A DNA stretch of 64,000 nt from Megaleporinus macrocephalus. Taxonomy: Eukaryota > Chordata > Actinopteri > Characiformes > Anostomidae. Numbering within the stretch: the stretch's first letter is position 1; each line of letters begins with the position of its first letter. A model generated the notes under the pieces. The model saw only the letters and a program-made list of their open reading frames with translations, was not told the origin of the DNA and did no database searches. Positions 29,501 through 43,300 of this stretch are shown here, in pieces. The stretch is taken from NCBI GenBank assembly GCA_021613375.1, contig CM038720.1, positions 41,364,949 through 41,428,948 on the forward strand, in the 5' to 3' direction. The position numbers and the translations under genes were made by a program.

Positions 29501-30727
29501 TGTGTTTCATCCTGATGCTCCACCTGTGCAGTGACGTTCGGCCTAATTGAATCTGTCCATCACTGTCCTGTCTCAGGCTCATGCTGCGGCGTGGCATCTG
29601 TATAACGAGCGCTACCGAGCCAAGCAGGGCGGGAAAGTGTCCATAGCGCTGGCCTCGCACTGGATCAAACCCAGCAGCACCAGGCTGGAGAGTCATCAGG
29701 CCTGTCAGTGCTCCCTGGACTTTGTGCTCGGCTGGTTCGCCCGGCCGCTGTTTGTGGACGGAGACTATCCGCCCTGCATGAAGCGCAACCTGACGCACAG
29801 GTGAGTATGAGAGGTGCACTACACCACAGTTCAGTCACATTATTATGACCACCAGTTAATATCCAGAGTGATGACCGTGTGCAGCACAGACAGCAGCTAG
29901 ACGGACTGGGAGACTCAGTAAAGTCCTGGTAGGTGGTCACAGAGCATCCCACAGCTGCTGGAGGGAGCGTGGAGGAGGATCCATAGATCCAAGTGGTCCC
30001 ACTGATGCTCAATTGGGTTCAAGTCTGGGGAATTAGGGGTCCAGGGTAGTACTTGGAGGTCTTGGTCAGCTCTTCAAACCAGTGTGGGACATTTCTAGTC
30101 GTGTGACGTGTTTCATTGTCTTTGCTGGAAGATCGTCTTCCACATGGATGAGTGGGTCCAGATTAGAGATCGACCAGAGTTTTTCTGTAGCTGATGCTGA
30201 TGCTGATGTTTAGAGGTCAGGGTCAGCCGATGGCCGATTTGTGATGCTGATGTTTAGAGGTCAGGGTCAGCCGATGGCCGATTTGTGATGCTGATGTTTA
30301 GAGGTCAGGGTCAGCCGATGGCCGATTTGTGATGCTGATGTTTAGAGGTCAGGGTCAGCCGATGGCCGATTTGTGATGCTGATGTTTAGGGCTGATATCT
30401 AGAAGTTTTCTGTTTTATTTGCTGCTAAAATGTCTCACTAGTAATAACAAACTTTCTTAACGTAACATCATTTATTAAACACTGACATAACTAGACACTA
30501 AATATTTTATTTGCCCCCCCAAAAATCCAGCATGACCACATTACTGCTGAAAGAGTGTAACATACATCTCTTCATACTAATAACAAACAAGTGATTAGGA
30601 CGTGTATTTAAAAATACTTAAACACAGTCGACATGTTTGCTGCAGTTACAGAAAGTGCCTCACTGGTCGGGTTTTTATGGCGTTGTAGTAAAATTGAGGT
30701 CCTTTAAGGAGGATGAGGCACTTAGAA

Positions 30728-30802
<75 letters not shown>

Positions 30803-31123
30803 AAAATATTAAATATCGGGATATTAAGTTTGTTGATACTGTCTCGACACACAGATTCCTGGCAGACAGTGAATCACTGTGTGTTGTGTTTAAACCTCTG
30901 ACCACTAGATGGCAGTGTTGTAATCCATTTTCAGCTCCACTCCAACATTAACAAGCAGCACAAGGGCGCAGTGCTATTGTAAACATTGATAAACCTGTTC
31001 AAACAGTGGAGTGTTTTAATAGTAGGATTTGAAAAATTGCAATATATATCTTTGCTTGCAGTATCGCAATATATTGAACTATTGATACGTATTGTATCGT
31101 CAGGTTCTTACTAATACACAGCC

Positions 31124-31186
<63 letters not shown>

Positions 31187-34100
31187 TGTTCACCATAAAT
31201 GATAAATTTTCACTTATTTGCCGAACAGTTTCAAAAGCTTCGGCTTGGGGTCTTTCACATGCAGTGGCAGCAGCACACTCCACCACACACGGCTGCCTGT
31301 GGACGTGCCTGACTATAAATCGGCGCTACCAAACACTGATATCGGCCGATACCGAATATATATATGAAAATGGCCAATATCAGCCTGATATATCGGCCAG
31401 ATCTCTAGTCCAGAAAACATTCCCCAGACCATAACGCTGCCACCTACACGCTGCGACTGTTGAACGTATTTCATAATAATGTGACTCGACTGTGTAGCAT
31501 GGAAGTGAACACCAGCACGATGTTGGTCTATGATATGAATTCCACGGTGAACTGGATAAGGTGAAAATTTCCACCTGACTACCTCATATGTGTAGAAATG
31601 AATAAACAGCACACTTTAAAAAGCTCTTTTAGAGCAACAGCTGGGCTCTCTGACCCCGGAGGGCCGGATTCCTGCATTGTTTGCTATTACCTGCTTAAAC
31701 ACACATGATTCGGCTGTAAACTACCAGCTCTGCTCGTTACATCAGAGCAGAGAAATCAGCAAACTGTGCTTGACTCCAGCCCTCAGTTTCCTGCCTCTGC
31801 TAGAGATGAAGCAGGGAGTAGCACAGCGTTCAGAATGGGGTGGTCAGGTTAGACCCAGAGGTTTTATTGGGGTGCTAGTAAAAAAACAATAACTAAAATA
31901 GCATTACTGAAGAAGAGCATGTCACACAGACAAGCCATAGATGTTCATTAGGAGTTCATATGTCAGTAAGGCTGACAACATTGGCCGACTGTTTATTGAC
32001 TTTTCATTACTGGGGTGACTCTTAACTCTGCCTCAGAGAGGAACCACAATCGGTTCCTTTAAAAACTGTGAAGAACCCTTTTTAAAGTTGTATATCAATA
32101 AACTGTGCTGTCTAAAACCATACAAGCTAAGAGCTAGTTAAGAACCTTTTTCAGAGGATGTTATAGGTCTAGATGGAGGCAGTGTGTGTAGAACAGAGTG
32201 GAGGAGATGGAGGTGAAGAACAGAGTGGAGGAGATGGAGGTGAAGAACAGAATGGAGAAGATGGAGGTGAGAAACAGAGCGGAGGAGATGGGGTGAAGAA
32301 CAGAGTGGAGAAGATGGAGGTGTAGAACAGAGTGGAGGAGGTGGAGGATATGGAGGTGAGGAGCAGAGTGGAGGATATGGAGGTGAGGAAAAGAGTGGAG
32401 GAGATGGAGGTGAAGAACAGTGGTGAAGGTGGAGGTGAGAAACAGAGCGGAGGAGATGGAGATGAGGAACACATGGGACATTACAATACTCACTCCTACT
32501 GACCACCAGTGTTAACCCCCAGATCACCCTTACACACTACAATACTCACTCCTACTGACCACCAGTGTTCACCCCCAGATCACCCTTACACACTACAATA
32601 CTCACTCCTACTGACCACCAGTGTTCACCCCCAGGTCACCCTTACACACTACAATACTCACTCCTACTGACCACCAGTGTTCACCCCCAGATCACCCTTA
32701 CACATTACAATACTCACTCCTACTGACCACCAGTGTTCACCCCAGATCACCCTTACACACTACAATGCTCACTCCTACTGACCACCAGTGTTCACCCCCA
32801 GATCACCCTTACACACTACAATACTCACTCCTAATGACCACCAGTGTTCACCCCCAGATCACCCTTACACACTACAATACTCACTCCTACTGACCACCAG
32901 CACCATCAGCTCAGCTTCTCCTTCACCAGTTCTCCTGTTTCCACCTTAAATGGAGGTGCAGGTACGTTCTGGCTCCTGCTGCACTGTTTAAGGTGGAAAA
33001 CTGGTGAACGAGCTGCTTCACCCTCGTGTGCTCGGTAGGAGTGAGTACTGTAGAGTGAACAGTTGGTCTGGGGGTGATGTGACTGGTCAGACAGTTCTGC
33101 TGCTGCTGGTTTTATTTTTCTCTTTATGAACTAAAACTTTTGCTACTACATAAAAGCTCCTCGAGGTTCTCGGTTAAACTGATTCTGAGAGACTGTAAAC
33201 CAGAGACATGAACTTCTCCTCCTCTACACAGGCTGCCGTCGTTCACCGTGGAGGAGAGGGCGTATGTTAACGGGACGGCCGACTTCTTTGCCTTGTCTCA
33301 CGGACCTGCTCTCAGTTTCCAGCTGATCAACGACAGCCTGCGCTTTGGACAGACGGAGGATCTGGACCTGCGCATGCTGCTGTACTGGGTCCGCGCCGAG
33401 TACAACAACCCGCCTATCTTCGTAGTGGAGAGCGGCTGGTTCGTCAGCGGCAACACCAGAACCAAGGATGCCAAACACATGTACTACCTGAAGCGCTTCA
33501 TCATGGAGACTTTGAAGGGTGAGTGTAGTGGAGCTGGGGGGAGGTGCTTCAGTCCTGGGGGCGGAGTCAAGCACAGTTTTTTGATTTATGCACTCTTAAA
33601 AAGAAAAGTATAAAAAAAAGGTTCACTAAGCTCCAATAAGAGCAAATTATTATTTTTCAGAGGAGTTTAAATATAAAATATTTCAAATTCCAAAAATGAT
33701 TAACAGATATAGAGATAGTGGATCTCCCCACAGAGGGGGCAGTCAAACACACACACACACACACACACACTAGTGAACACACACACACACACACCAGGGG
33801 GCAGTAAAACACCCACATATACACACACTATTGAACACACACACACACACACACACTAGGGGGAGTGAAACGCCCACATATACACACAATAGTGAACACA
33901 CACACACCAGGGGGCAGTAAAACACCTACATATACACACACTAGTGAACACACACACACACTAGGGGGCAGTAAAACACCTACATATACACACACTAGTG
34001 AACACACACACACTAGGGGGCAGTAAAACACCCACATATACACACACTAGTGAACACACACACACACACTAGGGGGCAGTAAAACACCTACATATACACA

Positions 34101-34273
34101 CACTAGTGAACACACACACACACACACTAGGGGGCAGTAAAACACCCACATATACACACACTAGTAAACACACACACACTAGGGGGCAGTAAAACACCCA
34201 CATATACACACACTAGTAAACACACACACCTACTAGGGGGCAGTAAAATGCCTACATATACACACACTATTGA

Positions 34274-34304
<31 letters not shown>

Positions 34305-37300
34305 GGGGCAGTAAAACACCCACATATACACACACTATTAAACACACACACACACACTAGGGGGCAGTAAAACACCTACATATACACACACTAGTGAACA
34401 CACACACACACACTAGGGGCAGTGAAACGCCCACATATACACACAATAGTGAACACACACACACCAGGGGGCAGTAAAACACCTACATATACACACACTA
34501 GTGAACACACACACACACTAGGGGGCAGTAAAACACCTACATATACACACACTAGTGAACACACACACACACACTAGGGGGCAGTGAAACACCCACATAT
34601 ACACACAATAGTGAACACACACACACTAGGTGGCAGTAAAACACCCACATATACACACACTAGTGAACACACACACTAGGGGGCAGTAAAACACCCACAT
34701 ATACACACACTAGTGAACACACACACTAGGGGGCAGTAAACACCCACATATACACACACTAGTGAACACACACACACTAGGGGGCAGTAAAACACCTACA
34801 TATACACACACTAGTGAACACACACACACACACACACACCAGGGGGCAGTAAAACACCCACATATACACACACCAGTGAACACACACACACACGTGAAGC
34901 ATCTGCATACACACACACACACACTAGGTGGCAGTGACACACCCACATACATACACACACTAGGGAGTAGTGAAACACCTACATAAGCACACACTAGTGA
35001 ACACACACACATACACTAGGGGGCAGTAAAACACCTACATATACACACACTAGTAAACACACACACTAGGGGGCAGTAAAACACCCACATATACACACAC
35101 CAGTGAACACACACACACACACACAAGTGAAGCATCTGCATACACACACACACACACACACTAGGTGGCAATGACACACCCACATACATACACACACTAG
35201 GGAGTAGTGAACACACACACACTAGTGAACACACACTCTAGGGGGCAGTAAAACACCTACACACGCACACTAAAGAACACACACACACTTACACTAGGAG
35301 GCAGTTAAAAAAGGGTGTGTGTATGTAAGTGTGTCACTGCACCCTAGTGTGTGTTCACTAGTCTCCAAAATGGCAACTTTATAGGAGAGAACAAAAACAT
35401 TCGTTACTTTCAATGTAAGTCAAAGCAGCCAGAATATCTCAAAGCTATTTTGGAGCATTTCTATTGGTCCATTCATCATGACATATTCACACAACAAATA
35501 AGGCATCGCATTCAAGTGATGTGTGTGTATGTATATACAGTACCAGGTTGTAAAGAAGTCACCCATGTTAATTAATATGTAAACACATTTTTAGGCATTT
35601 TGTCTTCTTTATTTATGAAAATGTGTTTGTTTGTTTGTTTGTTTGTTTTCCAGCGATCCGTTTTGATAAGGTGAATGTGATTGGCTACACTGCATGGTCA
35701 CTGCTGGATGGGTTTGAGTGGTATCGCGAGTACGGGATACGGCGCGGCCTGTTCTATGTAGACTTCAAGTCGGAGCACCTGACGCGAGAGCCGAAGACGT
35801 CGGCCTTGTTCTACAGTAAGCTCATCGAGAAGAACGGCTTCCCTGAGCTTCCCGAGAATCGGCCCGCTGTTGGAGTCTTTCCCTGCGACTTTGCCTGGGG
35901 AGTGTCTGCAAACTCCATACAGGTACAGAACCAGTTAACCCTGTCACAGATACTACTGATCCAGTTCCCCCAGTAGAGTCAGGACTGGGTGAGAAGTGCT
36001 GATACAAACAGAACAGGTGGTTAGTAAATTCTGCCTGTGTTAAACTGAAAATCTGTATTTGTTCTAACAAACTTATAAAATATATATTTTTTTGTAATAT
36101 GCTGAGACTAAAGCAGAAGTGAGGTTGACTGTAAATAGATGTTCCTGGTCTTGTGATCAGTCCAGTAAATATGTAACTTCAAGCCAAATTACAGTGTAAA
36201 CGTCTCTTATATTTACTTATTAACCATAATTTTCTTACACTTTGATCTGGGCTGAAGTTGAAAAATAACTCATCAGTACTTTTGTTTTTAAATGTAATTT
36301 TTAGGTTGCCATAAAAAAATGCAACACTGGATCTAACAAACCTCACCACTATAACTGTTTATTCAGGCAGACAAACGTTTTCAGTTTTGTTTATTAATAT
36401 AACTTATTAATATGAAAAGAACATTTAGCCTTTTTAAGCATATTAACAAACCAAAACAAAAAAGGGCATATACAGTTTATAAAATTATTAAAATTTGGGT
36501 GAAATGCTGAAAATAAAGTTTTATTCAGAGCTCATATTAATCAGTCTTTTATAGTTGATCACTGTAATGGTCAGAGTTGATCGCTGTAATGGTCAGAGTT
36601 GATCACTGTAATGGTCAGAGTTGAACACTGTAATGGTCAGAGTTGATCACTGTAATGGTCAGAGTTGAACACTGTAATGGTCAGAGTTGATCACTGTAAT
36701 GGTCAGAGTTGATCACTGTAATGGTCAGAGTTGATCGCTGTAATGGTCAGAGTTGATCACTGTAATGGTCAGAGTTGAACACTGTAATGGTCAGAGTTGA
36801 TCACTGTGATGGTCAGAGTTGAACACTGTGATGGTCAGAGTTGAACACTGTAATGGTCAGAGTTGATCACTGTGATGGTCAGAGTTGATCGCTGTAATGG
36901 ACAGAGTTGAACACTGTGATGGTTAGAGTTGAACACTGTGATGGTTAGAGTTGATCGCTGTAATGGTCAGAGTTGAACACTGTAATGGTCAGAGTTGAAC
37001 ACTGTGATGGTCAGAGTTGAACACTGTAATGGTCAGAGTTGATCACTGTAATGGTCTCTTACTGGAGTTCCTTAGTAAACAGCCCACATATACACACAAT
37101 AGTGAACACACACACACCAGGGGGCAGTAAAACACCTACATATACACACACTAGTGAACACACACACACACACACTAGGGGGCAGTAAAACACCTACATA
37201 TACACACACTAGTGAACACACACACACACACACACTAGGTGGCAGTAAAACACCCACATATACACACACTAGTGAACACACACTAGGGGGCAGTAAAACA

Positions 37301-40300
37301 CCCACATATACACACACTAGTGAACACACACACACTAGGGGGCAGTAAACACCCACATAAACACACACTATTGAACACACACACACACACACACTAGGGG
37401 GCAGTAAAACAGCCACATATACACACACTAGTAAACACACACACACACTAGGGGGCAGTAAACACCCACATATACACACACTAGTGAACACACACACACT
37501 AGGGGGCAGTAAACACCCACATATACACACACTATTGAACACACACACACACTAGGGGGCCGTAAAACACCCACATATACACACACTAGTGAACACACAC
37601 ACACTAGGGGGCAGTAAACACCCACATATACACACACTATTGAACACACACACACACACACACTAGGGGGCAGTAAAATACCTACATATACACACACTAT
37701 TGAGCACACACACACACACACTAGGGGGCAGTAAAACACCTACATATACACACACTATTGAACACACACACACACACACTAGGGGGCAGTAAAACACCTA
37801 CATATACACACACTATTGAACACACACACACACACTAGGGGGCAGTAAAACACCCACATATACACACACTAGTAAACACACACACACTAGGGGGCAGTAA
37901 AACACCCACATATACACACACTAGTGAACACACACACACATACACCCACTAGGGGGCAGTAAAACACCTACATACAGAGTTGAACACTGTAATGGTCAGA
38001 GTTGATCACTGTGATGGTCAGAGTTGATCGCTGTAATGGACAGAGTTGAACACTGTGATGGTTAGAGTTGAACACTGTGATGGTTAGAGTTGATCGCTGT
38101 AATGGTCAGAGTTGAACACTGTAATGGTCAGAGTTGAACACTGTGATGGTCAGAGTTGAACACTGTAATGGTCAGAGTTGATCACTGTAATGGTCTCTTA
38201 CTGGAGTTCCTTAGTAAACAGTCCAGCTGGTCCAGAATGCAGCAGCTGGGATCCTAACAAACACTAAACAGATCTCAGATCAGTCCTGTTTTTAAAGAGC
38301 TGCACTGACTACCTGTATCTTTTAGACCAGACTTTAAACTTCTGTACTCGTCTATAAAGCTCTAGATAATCTAGAACCTGCTACATCACAGAACGTCTCT
38401 CTGTTTCTGTTCCAGCTGCTGATCTTAGATCTGCAGATACTGATCTTCTGTAAGAACACCTTCAGTAACATACAGGGAAGTATGTTAACAGTGTTCAGTA
38501 ACACTGAATTTCAAAGTATGTTCATTCTAATAAGGCAGCAGTAGAGCTGATAGTTATAGACTGAGATTAACTGACTGAGCGAGTGGACATCAGCCACAGT
38601 GACATCACACATAAACATTCTCACATAGTTTGTTGTTTGCCAGTCAAACTGACATCATTGCTCTTGTTTGCCACAAAGCTTTATGTGGACAAGACTCAAA
38701 GGTCATAACAGAGAGCCCGTATTCTCAGCCTGATCACGCAGCGTTCACCTGTTACCTAGTTTAATTACCTGTTCATACAAAACACGATACAATATACAGC
38801 ACTGTGCAGGTTTTAGACACTCAGGGACATTATTATATATAAAAACCTATTTATTTCAGACAGAAAGCTTTAATTTACTCAGTAAACACTTTATTATTAA
38901 ATATTAATCAGTATTAATAGAGTAAGTAGAGCTTTTACACTTTATTATTAAATATTAAACAGTATTAATAGAGTAAGTAGTGCTTTTACACTTTATTATT
39001 AAATATTAAACAGTATTAATAGAGTAAGTAGCGCTTTTACACTTTATTATTAAATATTAATCAGTATTAATAGAGTAAGTAGAGCTTTTACACTTTATTA
39101 TTAAATATTAATCAGTATTAATAGAGTAAGTAGTGTTTTTCATACGTCAGTGTGTTTATTTAACTCTTTCCAAGCTTCTCCTAAACAACCCAGTATTATT
39201 ATCAGTTCTCATCTAATACCTGCTTTGACTGCTCAGTACTTCATTAAGATAAATCAAGATTTGCTGCTGAAGGAACTGAACACATTCATACAATGTCTGG
39301 GGCGTCCAGGAGAAATCTGGAACCTAACTTTGTTCTTCAAACTGGATCAAGATCTGATCTACTTCTCTCACAATAACATATTCATGTTACTTTGTATTGT
39401 ATGTATGATTATTTACATCTGTTCTAATCAGATCTGCTGTTATTGATAAACAATGGGTACCTCAGACTTTTACACAGTAGTGTATTTATAATTATATAAT
39501 GAATAAGCTGTTGGTGATGGATATTTCCTGAATCTACTTTTACAGGGAAGTGTGTATACAGGTGAAACTCCTATTGCATTCAATACTGAGAGTGAAATAC
39601 ACATATCATATCGCATCATATTGTGATGATTCAGCCAAGGGCCAGTCCTGCTTACTTGCTTAATCCGGCGTATGAGGGTTTGCTGAACTGGATCAAGTGT
39701 TGAGGCAAGAAGATGCAGTGCAGCGGGTCCCCATTAGCAGGTTAAACAAACCCTGGTCTAGTATATTAACTCATATATCCATGTGCAGGTGGAGACCACG
39801 CCTACGCAGTTTGTTGACCCAAGTGTGTACATCTGGAACATCTCAGATAATGGAAAGCTGAAGAAACTGGATGCCGTGCAGGTCCCTGTGCGCAGACTGC
39901 GCCACTGTGCCGACTACGCCGCCATCTCCCAGCAGGTGTCGGAAATCCGAGTGATGCACGTTTCCCATTTCCACTTCTCCCTCAACTGGTCGGCGATCGT
40001 CCCCACGGGCCACATTTCAGAGACTAACGACACGCTACTGAGCTATTACCACTGCTTCGTTAGCGAGCTGCAGAGGGCCAACATCACCCCGGTGGTGACT
40101 CTTTGGCACCACACAGGTAAGCTCTCCAGCCTGCCCGCTCCTCTGGAGGCTAACGGGGGCTGGCAGAGCGAGAAGACGGTGCAGGCCTTCGTGGATTACG
40201 CCAGGCTGTGCTTCCGAAGGCTTGGGGCCCACGTCAAGCTGTGGATCACTCTGAACGAGCCCAACGAGGAAGGGCTCTGCTATGCAGCTGGACACCAGTT

Positions 40301-43300
40301 GCTGCGTGCCCATGCTCTGGCCTGGAGGGTGTACGATAGTGAGTTCCGCCAGTCTCAGCGGGGTAAAGCCTCCCTGGTGCTGCACATGGACTGGGTGGAA
40401 CCTGCGTTCTCCTTCAGCCGAGAGGACGTGGCCCCCGCAAACCGGGTGCTGGACTTCCGCGTGGGCTGGTTCGCGGAGCCCGTGTTCGGCAGCGGCGACT
40501 ACCCGCCAGTGATGCGCAGCTGGCTCCAGCAGCGAAACCCCATTGACCTGTTCAACTACCACCTACCCACGTTCAGCGAGGAGGACAGACACCTGGTCAG
40601 AGGCACCTACGACTTCTTCGCCATCAGCCACTTCACAACGTCCATGGTTTATGATGGAGTTGAGGACAAGTATCTGTACAAGGACAACTTAGAGGTGCAG
40701 ATGATTTCAGATGTTACCTGGATTATGTCTCCTCGGCGCAACTCGCCCGTGGTCCCCTGGGGTCTGCGCAGAGCCCTCAACTGGGTACACTCACACTATA
40801 AGGGCGTGCCCATCTATGTCATGGCCAATGGGGTTCAAGAGGACACGGCTAGATTCAAAGACAGCCTCCGGGTTTACTATCTATATAATTACATCAATGA
40901 GGCCCTCAAAGGTAAGACCCTCTATACTGTCCATTAGCTTCCATTCCTATGTATTTACAGTCTATTTAAAAATTCCCACATACATTAAACCTAAAATATA
41001 ATCAGATCTTCATGTAACTCACAATACCTCAGCCTTCAGTTACTGCTGTGACCAGCCTGAGTAGCAATAATGGCAAGCCAATGGTTCCTGTTACTGTTAA
41101 TCAGTCCTCCACATTGACTTGGAGGTATCTTGGCCCATATCCTCCAAACAGAACTCGCCAGCTCTGTTATGTAGGTGGGCTTTCTTGGATCAACACCAAA
41201 CCGGGGGCTAAAATCTGGACCTGCACACTGCAATTCCCAAATTCCTTCTATGGAGGTCCAAGTTTCAATACAGTCCAGCCCAATCAAACGATGAAAAGCT
41301 GTCCAGTTCCAGTAGCAGCAAAACAGCCTCAGTTTAGGCTGCGGTTCATATACTAGAATGTAGTAGTTTAGTGGTTTAATAAAAAACCAGAAATAGTTTT
41401 TAAACCTGGTCCAGCTCCCTATACACTGATCAGCCATAACACTAAAACCACCTCCTCTATCTACACTCACTGTCCACTATATCAGCTCCACTGACCATAC
41501 AGGACCTACACTCACTGTCCACTGTATCAGCTCCACTGACCATACAGGACCTACACTCACTGTCCACTGTATCAGCTCCACTGACCATACAGGACCTCCG
41601 CTCACTGTCCACTGTATCAGCTCCACTGACCATACAGGAGCTCCACTCACTGTCCACTGTATCAGCTCCACTGACCATACAGGAGCTCCACTCACTGTCC
41701 ACTGTATCAGCTCCACTGACCATACAGGACCCTCCACTCACTGACCACTGTATCAGCTCCACTGACCATACAGGACCTCCACTCACTGACCACTGTATCA
41801 GCTCCACTGACCATACAGGACCTCCACTCACTGTCCACTGTATCAGCTCCACTGACCATACAGGACCTCCACTCACTGTCCACTGTATCAGCTCCACTGA
41901 CCATACAGGACCTACACTCACTGTCCACTGTATCAGCTCCACTGACCATACAGGACCTCCACTCACTGTCCACTGTATCAGCTCCACTGACCATACAGGA
42001 GCTCCACTCACTGTCCACTGTATCAGCTCCACTGACCCTACAGGAGCTCCACTCACTGTCCACTGTATCAGCTCCACTGACCATACAGGACCTCCACTCA
42101 CTGACCACTGTATCAGCTCCACTGACCATACAGGACCTCCACTCACTGACCACTGTATCAGCTCCACTGACCATACAGGACCTCCACTCACTGTCCACTG
42201 TATCAGCTCCACTGACCATACAGGACCTCCACTCACTGTCCACTGTATCAGCTCCACTGACCATACAGGCCCTCCACTCACTGTCCACTGTATCAGCTCT
42301 ACTGACCATACAGGACCTCCACTCACTGTCCACTGTATCAGCTCCACTGACCATACAGGATCTCCACTCACTGTCCACTGTATCAGCTCCACTGACCATA
42401 CAGGAGCTCCACTTACAGACTGTAGTTCATCTGATTCTCTGTATACTTTATTACTCTGTTCTTTAATGATCAGGACCCCCACAGGACCACCACAGAGCAG
42501 ATACTATTAGGGAGGTGGATCATTCTCAGCACTGCAGTGACACTGACGTGGTGGTGGTTAGGGGTGGGCGATATGGCCCTACAATAATATCACGATATTT
42601 CATGGTATTTTTGCGATAACTATACTCTTGCCGATATGACAAAACATTGAATAAAAAAAAAATTAAGAATACACTACTGCAACAAAATGATTTTTTTTTC
42701 TAAATTTTATTATTGCATACGATATGATATGCTACACCCATAACTGAGATTTAAAAAATACAAGAATTTTCATCAGATTGTAACAGAAGTCAATGATCCA
42801 GAATATCACGATACTAAATAATGCACTCCAAATATCTCCATATATCCAGGACTGAAGTAAAGTGATGATACTGGAGATAAAATCTGTCTCTAGTAGATAT
42901 ATAATGGGAAATGAAAAAAGTGTGAATTTTTATTTTGCTAAAAACAGTAAAAGTAGTACCTGATGTGATAATTAGGGGGGGGGGTGATATGCCACGATAT
43001 TTCAGGGTATAATATCCTTCACCATATTCAAAAATACTGGCGATATTATTGTGTACGATACGATATGGCACACCCCTAGTGCTGGTGTGAGTGGATCAGA
43101 CACAGCAGTGCTGCTGGAGTGTTTAAACACTGTGTCCACTCACTGTCCACTCTATTAGACACTCCTACTACTTGCTGGTCCACCTTGTAGATGTAAAGTC
43201 AGAGACAGTAGCTCATCTGCTGCTGCACAGTTTGTGTTCCTCTAGTCCTTCATCAGTGGACACAGGACGCCGCCCACAGGACACTGCTGTCTGGATAGTT

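Larger units (their letters stand above)
29833..31486. mobile_element. outer element of a nest in kl intron 2
   Basis: AGTCACATTATTATGA at 29833 pairs with the inverted TCATAATAATGTGACT at 31471-31486. The body is split by the hAT-like insertion at 30164-31407; sequence either side (ATCGTCTTCCACATGGATG / CATTCCCCAGACCATAACG) is that of a common fish DNA element. Confidence 0.6.

Noticed and set aside
41457..42482. 341-codon minus-strand frame and 230-codon companion
   Set aside because: 45-bp repeat inside a transposon arm; open in several phases because the unit length is a multiple of 3.
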